Source: Acetobacter malorum (GTDB taxonomy: Bacteria > Pseudomonadota > Alphaproteobacteria > Acetobacterales > Acetobacteraceae). From it: a stretch of 64,000 nt of DNA. A program made the position numbers and the translations under genes. The notes beneath the pieces were generated by a model. That model ran no database searches, was not told where the DNA came from, and worked only from the letters and a program-made list of their open reading frames with translations. How positions within the stretch are numbered: the first letter of the stretch is position 1; each line of letters opens with the position of its first letter. Of the stretch, positions 61,023 to 64,000 are shown piece by piece. The DNA is taken from contig NZ_JOPG01000030.1 of assembly GCF_002153605.1 (NCBI RefSeq), forward strand, positions 1-64,000, written 5' to 3'.

Positions 61023-61111
61023 CTCTGTGAAGCCTTTGCATATCTGGAGGTTCAACGGCTAAGAGACCGCTTCTCTTTGACCCGCATCACCCTCCGGAGT
61101 GCTGACCGCAA

Positions 61112-63526
61112 GTGCGCACCAAACATCTGCTTCTGTCCTCTATTGCACTGTTTGCCATAGAACGCCCGGCTCTGGCCGCTGAAACCACCCCGCAGCACAA
61201 GCATGCACCGCGCCATGCACAGCCGGTTTCCGCCCACAAGCCCGCAGCAGCACAGACCGCTCCGAAAACCGCAACCAAAGCCCCCGCCAGCCGCCACAGC
61301 AAACCGGCTGATCTGGAATCGCGCGGCACGGAAAGTGTGTCCGTCACAGGCCGCCAGCTCACCGGGCGTGATGCGGAGCAGGCTGTTACCAAAGCCATCA
61401 TGCGTCAGTTTGTACCGGGCACCAGCCCATACAAGATGCTGGACCGGATGCCGGGTGTAAGCTTCTCCTCCACAGACCCGTTCGGCATCGACAGCTTTGG
61501 TGCCAACCTTTACGTGCGTGGGTTCTTCATGAACCAGCTGGGTGTGACGGTGGATGGCGTGCCGCTGAATGACCAGACCTACCAGTCCATCAACGGGATG
61601 AGCCTCGCCTCCTCCATCATCCCGGATGATATCCAGTCCATGCGTATGTCACAGGGCGCCGGGTCGGTTGAGCTTCCGTCCACCAATACGCTGGGCGGCA
61701 CCATTCAGATCGGCTCGTCTGATCCGTCCGAAAAGCGCGGTGGCAAGATCAGCCAGTCTTTTGGCAGCTACAATTCCTACCGCACCTATGTGCGGCTGGA
61801 TTCAGGCAAGCTGAATGATACCGGAACCCGCTTTTACACATCCTACGCCCGCACGGATGAAGGCATGTGGATGGGTAAGGGGGACCAGTTCATGCAGCAG
61901 GTCGATGCCAAACTGGTGCAGCCCATTGGCAACCGCAGCCGCATGTCCGCCTTCTTCAACTGGTCCACTCTGGCCCAGTGGAACTATCCGGATACGTCCA
62001 TCGGCATCCTGAAAAACCTCGGCTGGCGCACGCCGCACCTGTATCCTAACTACGGGCTGGCTTACGGCATTGCCAATGGCACCCGCCCCGTCCCGCCGGG
62101 CTACAACAATGTGCCGGGCATTGATGGTGCAGACATCGCCATGTACGACGGCGGGCAGTCTGAAACAAACTTCATGGGCGGTCTGCATTTTGACCTCGCC
62201 CTGACAGACCGCCTCACATGGAACACCACAGTCTACGGCCACAGCCAGACCGGCTATTACAGCTACACGGATTCAGAAGACCCCTCCCCCAACGGCGCGC
62301 CGTTCTCGGAAGAAGTCTGGCAGAACCGGCAGGAACGCTACGGGATTGATACCAGCCTGCGCTATAAATGGGGCCGCCACACGATTGAAGGCGGCGTATG
62401 GTATGAAAACAACAACCAGCAGGCGGGCCTGTTCAATTATCAGGAGCCTTTGCTTGGCGAGGGTGCGCCACTCAAGGCCGTCGGGCCTTATAACGTGTAT
62501 GGCCGCGCTTTTATGCAGGGCTATAACTTCCAGTGGACCACCAATGTCATGCAGTTCCATTTGCAGGACAGTGTGCAGCTGACACCGGGACTGGTGCTGC
62601 ATGCCGGGTTTAAATCCATGGTGGCAACAACCGCTGGTGGTGCAAACTACAATAATGCCGACTGGACGGGCGCAGATGCCCTGCCCAATGGCTCCATGAC
62701 GGCCTCTCAGGCCTTCCTGCCGCACATCAATCTGGACTGGCACCTCAACGACCACCATGAGTTCTACGTGGATGTTGCCGAGAACATGCGGGCTTATGAA
62801 GTCTCCGCCTTTGGCGTGGGCAACTCCATTTACTCCGTGCAGGATCAGGCTACCTTTCAGGCGCAGAAAAAGGCAGCCGAGCCGTCCAAGGCGTGGGTTT
62901 ATCTGGGTGGCTATCGCTATACCTCACGCTATCTGCAAGCGAATGCAACCATCTATCATGCCAGCCTGATCCACCCGCTTCTGGCGGCGGCCGTGGGTTC
63001 TCTGACCAACCCGGTCTCTCAGGTGATCGACTTCGGCCACATCTCCATGACGGGTGCGAACGGGGCCATCACCCTCACCCCTATCCCCGGCCTGAATTTT
63101 ACGAACACCCTGAGCTACAACAAGGGCACGTATGACCGGAATGTGGACACGGTCGGCGGGTATTACGCTCTCTCCGGCAAAAACATCGTCAACTATCCGG
63201 CGTGGATGTATAAAACGGCTCTCTCCTACACGTGGAAAGGGGCGACTGCGCATTTTGACGCCAACTATTTCGGCCGCCGCTACTACAGCTTCATGAACGA
63301 CACGTCTGTGCCGGGTTACTGGGTCGCCAATGCGGGTCTTGAATACCGCTTTGGGGACATGAGTGTTCTGAAAAACGTCACTGCCAGCTTCAATGTCTAT
63401 AACCTGTTTAACAACAAATACATTTCCATGATGGGCCAGAATGATAACCCCGCTGTGGGGGATTATCAGTCCATGGAACGCGGGGCTGTGCGCGAATTTT
63501 TTGGCACTGTCAGCACGTCTTTCTAA
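61112..63526 (+). CDS. TonB-dependent outer-membrane receptor
   Basis: This 804-residue protein starts at a GTG (61112); an in-frame stop at 61103 rules out anything earlier. A signal ends near RPALAAETT. A Lys/Ala/His-rich linker precedes the plug with YKMLDRMPGVSFSSTD and LYVRGFFMNQLGVTVDGVPL, and the barrel ends in GTVSTSF. It shares this end with the receptor at 16048-18573. The gene is followed by a hairpin and then a PiT phosphate transporter gene with a Pho box, so phosphate-compound uptake is possible, but not shown. Confidence 0.88.
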   Translation: MRTKHLLLSSIALFAIERPALAAETTPQHKHAPRHAQPVSAHKPAAAQTAPKTATKAPASRHSKPADLESRGTESVSVTGRQLTGRDAEQAVTKAIMRQFVPGTSPYKMLDRMPGVSFSSTDPFGIDSFGANLYVRGFFMNQLGVTVDGVPLNDQTYQSINGMSLASSIIPDDIQSMRMSQGAGSVELPSTNTLGGTIQIGSSDPSEKRGGKISQSFGSYNSYRTYVRLDSGKLNDTGTRFYTSYARTDEGMWMGKGDQFMQQVDAKLVQPIGNRSRMSAFFNWSTLAQWNYPDTSIGILKNLGWRTPHLYPNYGLAYGIANGTRPVPPGYNNVPGIDGADIAMYDGGQSETNFMGGLHFDLALTDRLTWNTTVYGHSQTGYYSYTDSEDPSPNGAPFSEEVWQNRQERYGIDTSLRYKWGRHTIEGGVWYENNNQQAGLFNYQEPLLGEGAPLKAVGPYNVYGRAFMQGYNFQWTTNVMQFHLQDSVQLTPGLVLHAGFKSMVATTAGGANYNNADWTGADALPNGSMTASQAFLPHINLDWHLNDHHEFYVDVAENMRAYEVSAFGVGNSIYSVQDQATFQAQKKAAEPSKAWVYLGGYRYTSRYLQANATIYHASLIHPLLAAAVGSLTNPVSQVIDFGHISMTGANGAITLTPIPGLNFTNTLSYNKGTYDRNVDTVGGYYALSGKNIVNYPAWMYKTALSYTWKGATAHFDANYFGRRYYSFMNDTSVPGYWVANAGLEYRFGDMSVLKNVTASFNVYNLFNNKYISMMGQNDNPAVGDYQSMERGAVREFFGTVSTSF

Positions 63527-63529
63527 AGA

Positions 63530-63558
63530 ATGTGAGGGGAGCATACCTCCCCTCACAT
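63530..63558 (+). terminator. Hairpin after the TonB receptor gene
   Basis: ATGTGAGGGGAG at 63530-63541 pairs with CTCCCCTCACAT at 63547-63558, a 12-base perfect stem with a five-base loop. No T run follows, so it may work with a factor or act as a stabiliser. Confidence 0.6.
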
Positions 63559-63568
63559 CCAGAAAAAA

Positions 63569-63601
63569 CTGTCATAAATCTATCATTTTTCATTCATCGT
63601 A
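63569..63601 (+). promoter_or_regulatory. Pho box (three tandem 11-bp repeats)
   Basis: CTGTCATAAATCTATCAT at 63569-63586 matches the E. coli Pho-box consensus at 17 of 18 positions. A third repeat CATTCATCGTA follows at 63591-63601. It lies 55-87 bases ahead of the PiT transporter start, where PhoB would activate under phosphate limitation. Confidence 0.8.
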
Positions 63602-63655
63602 TTGCGCGTTCATTTTTTGTAAAGAAACGCACGATCACTCACCGATGGATGCGCA

Positions 63656-64000
63656 ATGTCCCAGACAGTCATGAATTCTTCAGAGGCACCTGTGCAACCC
63701 ACGCGCCCGAATATGGACGTGGGCAACAAGCCTCTCCACGTCATCATCTTTTTCGCCGTTCTGATTGGCGCTCTGGGCTTTGCAGCCTTCAGCATCCTGC
63801 AGGACATGCACTCCGCAGGAGAAGGCCCGCTGGCCGTTGGCACGTTTGTGCTGCTTGGCATTGCGCTGGTTATTGCTCTGGGGTTTGAATTTGTAAACGG
63901 CTTTCACGATACCGCTAACGCCGTTGCCACCGTTATCTACACCCGCAGCCTGCCACCACTTGTCGCGGTCATCTGGTCCGGGTTCTGGAATTTTCTGGGC
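63656..64000 (+). CDS. PiT family inorganic phosphate transporter, 5' fragment
   Basis: The frame opens at ATG 63656 and is open to the window edge, giving 115 residues. An N-terminal cytoplasmic tail and one membrane segment (about residues 28-47) precede a second one, then the signature GFEFVNGFHDTANAVATVIYT, which is the PiT phosphate-transporter motif. It would import inorganic phosphate with a cation across the inner membrane. The Pho box upstream supports phosphate control. The rest of the gene is to the right of the window. Confidence 0.9.
   Translation, partial: MSQTVMNSSEAPVQPTRPNMDVGNKPLHVIIFFAVLIGALGFAAFSILQDMHSAGEGPLAVGTFVLLGIALVIALGFEFVNGFHDTANAVATVIYTRSLPPLVAVIWSGFWNFLG

Noticed and set aside
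60846-61111. Search for a small gene between the MFS and TonB receptor genes
   Set aside because: Only short out-of-frame ORFs are present; the gap is better explained by a terminator and promoter.
1-64000. Mobile elements, CRISPR arrays, tRNA or rRNA genes
   Set aside because: By reading I saw no transposase, integrase, regular spaced repeats, or recognisable tRNA or rRNA sequence; a tRNA scan would be needed to exclude tRNAs fully.

Overview
This 64 kb window looks like chromosomal DNA of an alphaproteobacterium, most probably an acetic acid bacterium (Acetobacteraceae, Acetobacter-like). The grounds are the moderately high GC, the dxs-tlyA neighbourhood, the many TonB-dependent receptors, and the general style of the proteins. 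This is an inference from protein resemblance, not a database result. I see no rRNA, tRNA, insertion sequence, prophage or CRISPR array. The left edge cuts dxs (only its 3' end is present) and the right edge cuts a PiT-type phosphate transporter gene.

1-7 kb is a housekeeping block on the plus strand: dxs end, tlyA, a small secreted protein, rlmN, argG, an FKBP-type lipoprotein, a cytochrome c lipoprotein and trpS. 6.7-12.1 kb is mostly minus strand: a DUF1275 membrane protein, a lysozyme-inhibitor-like (MliC) protein, a FUSC-type transporter with an upstream LysR gene, and a secreted DUF4232-like protein. 12.2-16 kb holds a YqjI-like PadR regulator with a SelW-like protein, a pyrroline-2-carboxylate reductase-like enzyme, and a pair of nucleases. 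16-24 kb has a TonB-dependent receptor, a LysR-MFS pair with overlapping stop and start, gamma-glutamyltransferase and a secretory-lipase-like lipoprotein.

The most interesting part is about 24.2-51.0 kb. It encodes a complete trans-4-hydroxy-L-proline catabolic pathway: 2-epimerase, D-hydroxyproline dehydrogenase of the DAO family, DHDPS-family deaminase and 2-oxoglutarate semialdehyde dehydrogenase. Interleaved with these are two M24 proline peptidases, two DUF885 peptidase-like proteins, an APC permease, a POT peptide transporter, a TonB-dependent receptor, a GH42 beta-galactosidase, a GH127/GH146 beta-L-arabinofuranosidase and a large exported protein of unknown function. Plant extensins and arabinogalactan proteins carry L-arabinose and galactose on hydroxyproline, so I infer that this island degrades plant hydroxyproline-rich glycoproteins completely: uptake, deglycosylation, peptide cleavage and hydroxyproline oxidation to 2-oxoglutarate. 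Six copies of one palindromic site (core ATCGTATACG or a close variant) lie upstream of genes across the island. I found no other copies while reading. A GntR/FCD regulator gene sits inside the island and is the obvious candidate to bind them.

51-57.4 kb holds an AraC regulator divergent from an alpha/beta hydrolase, then a cell-surface-signalling unit (ECF sigma, FecR-type anti-sigma, STN-containing TonB receptor) behind a perfect 27-bp Fur-like palindrome. 57.4-64 kb holds an SDR dehydrogenase, an IclR regulator, a GlcG/HbpS-like protein, an MFS transporter, another TonB receptor, and the start of the phosphate transporter gene behind a clear Pho box.
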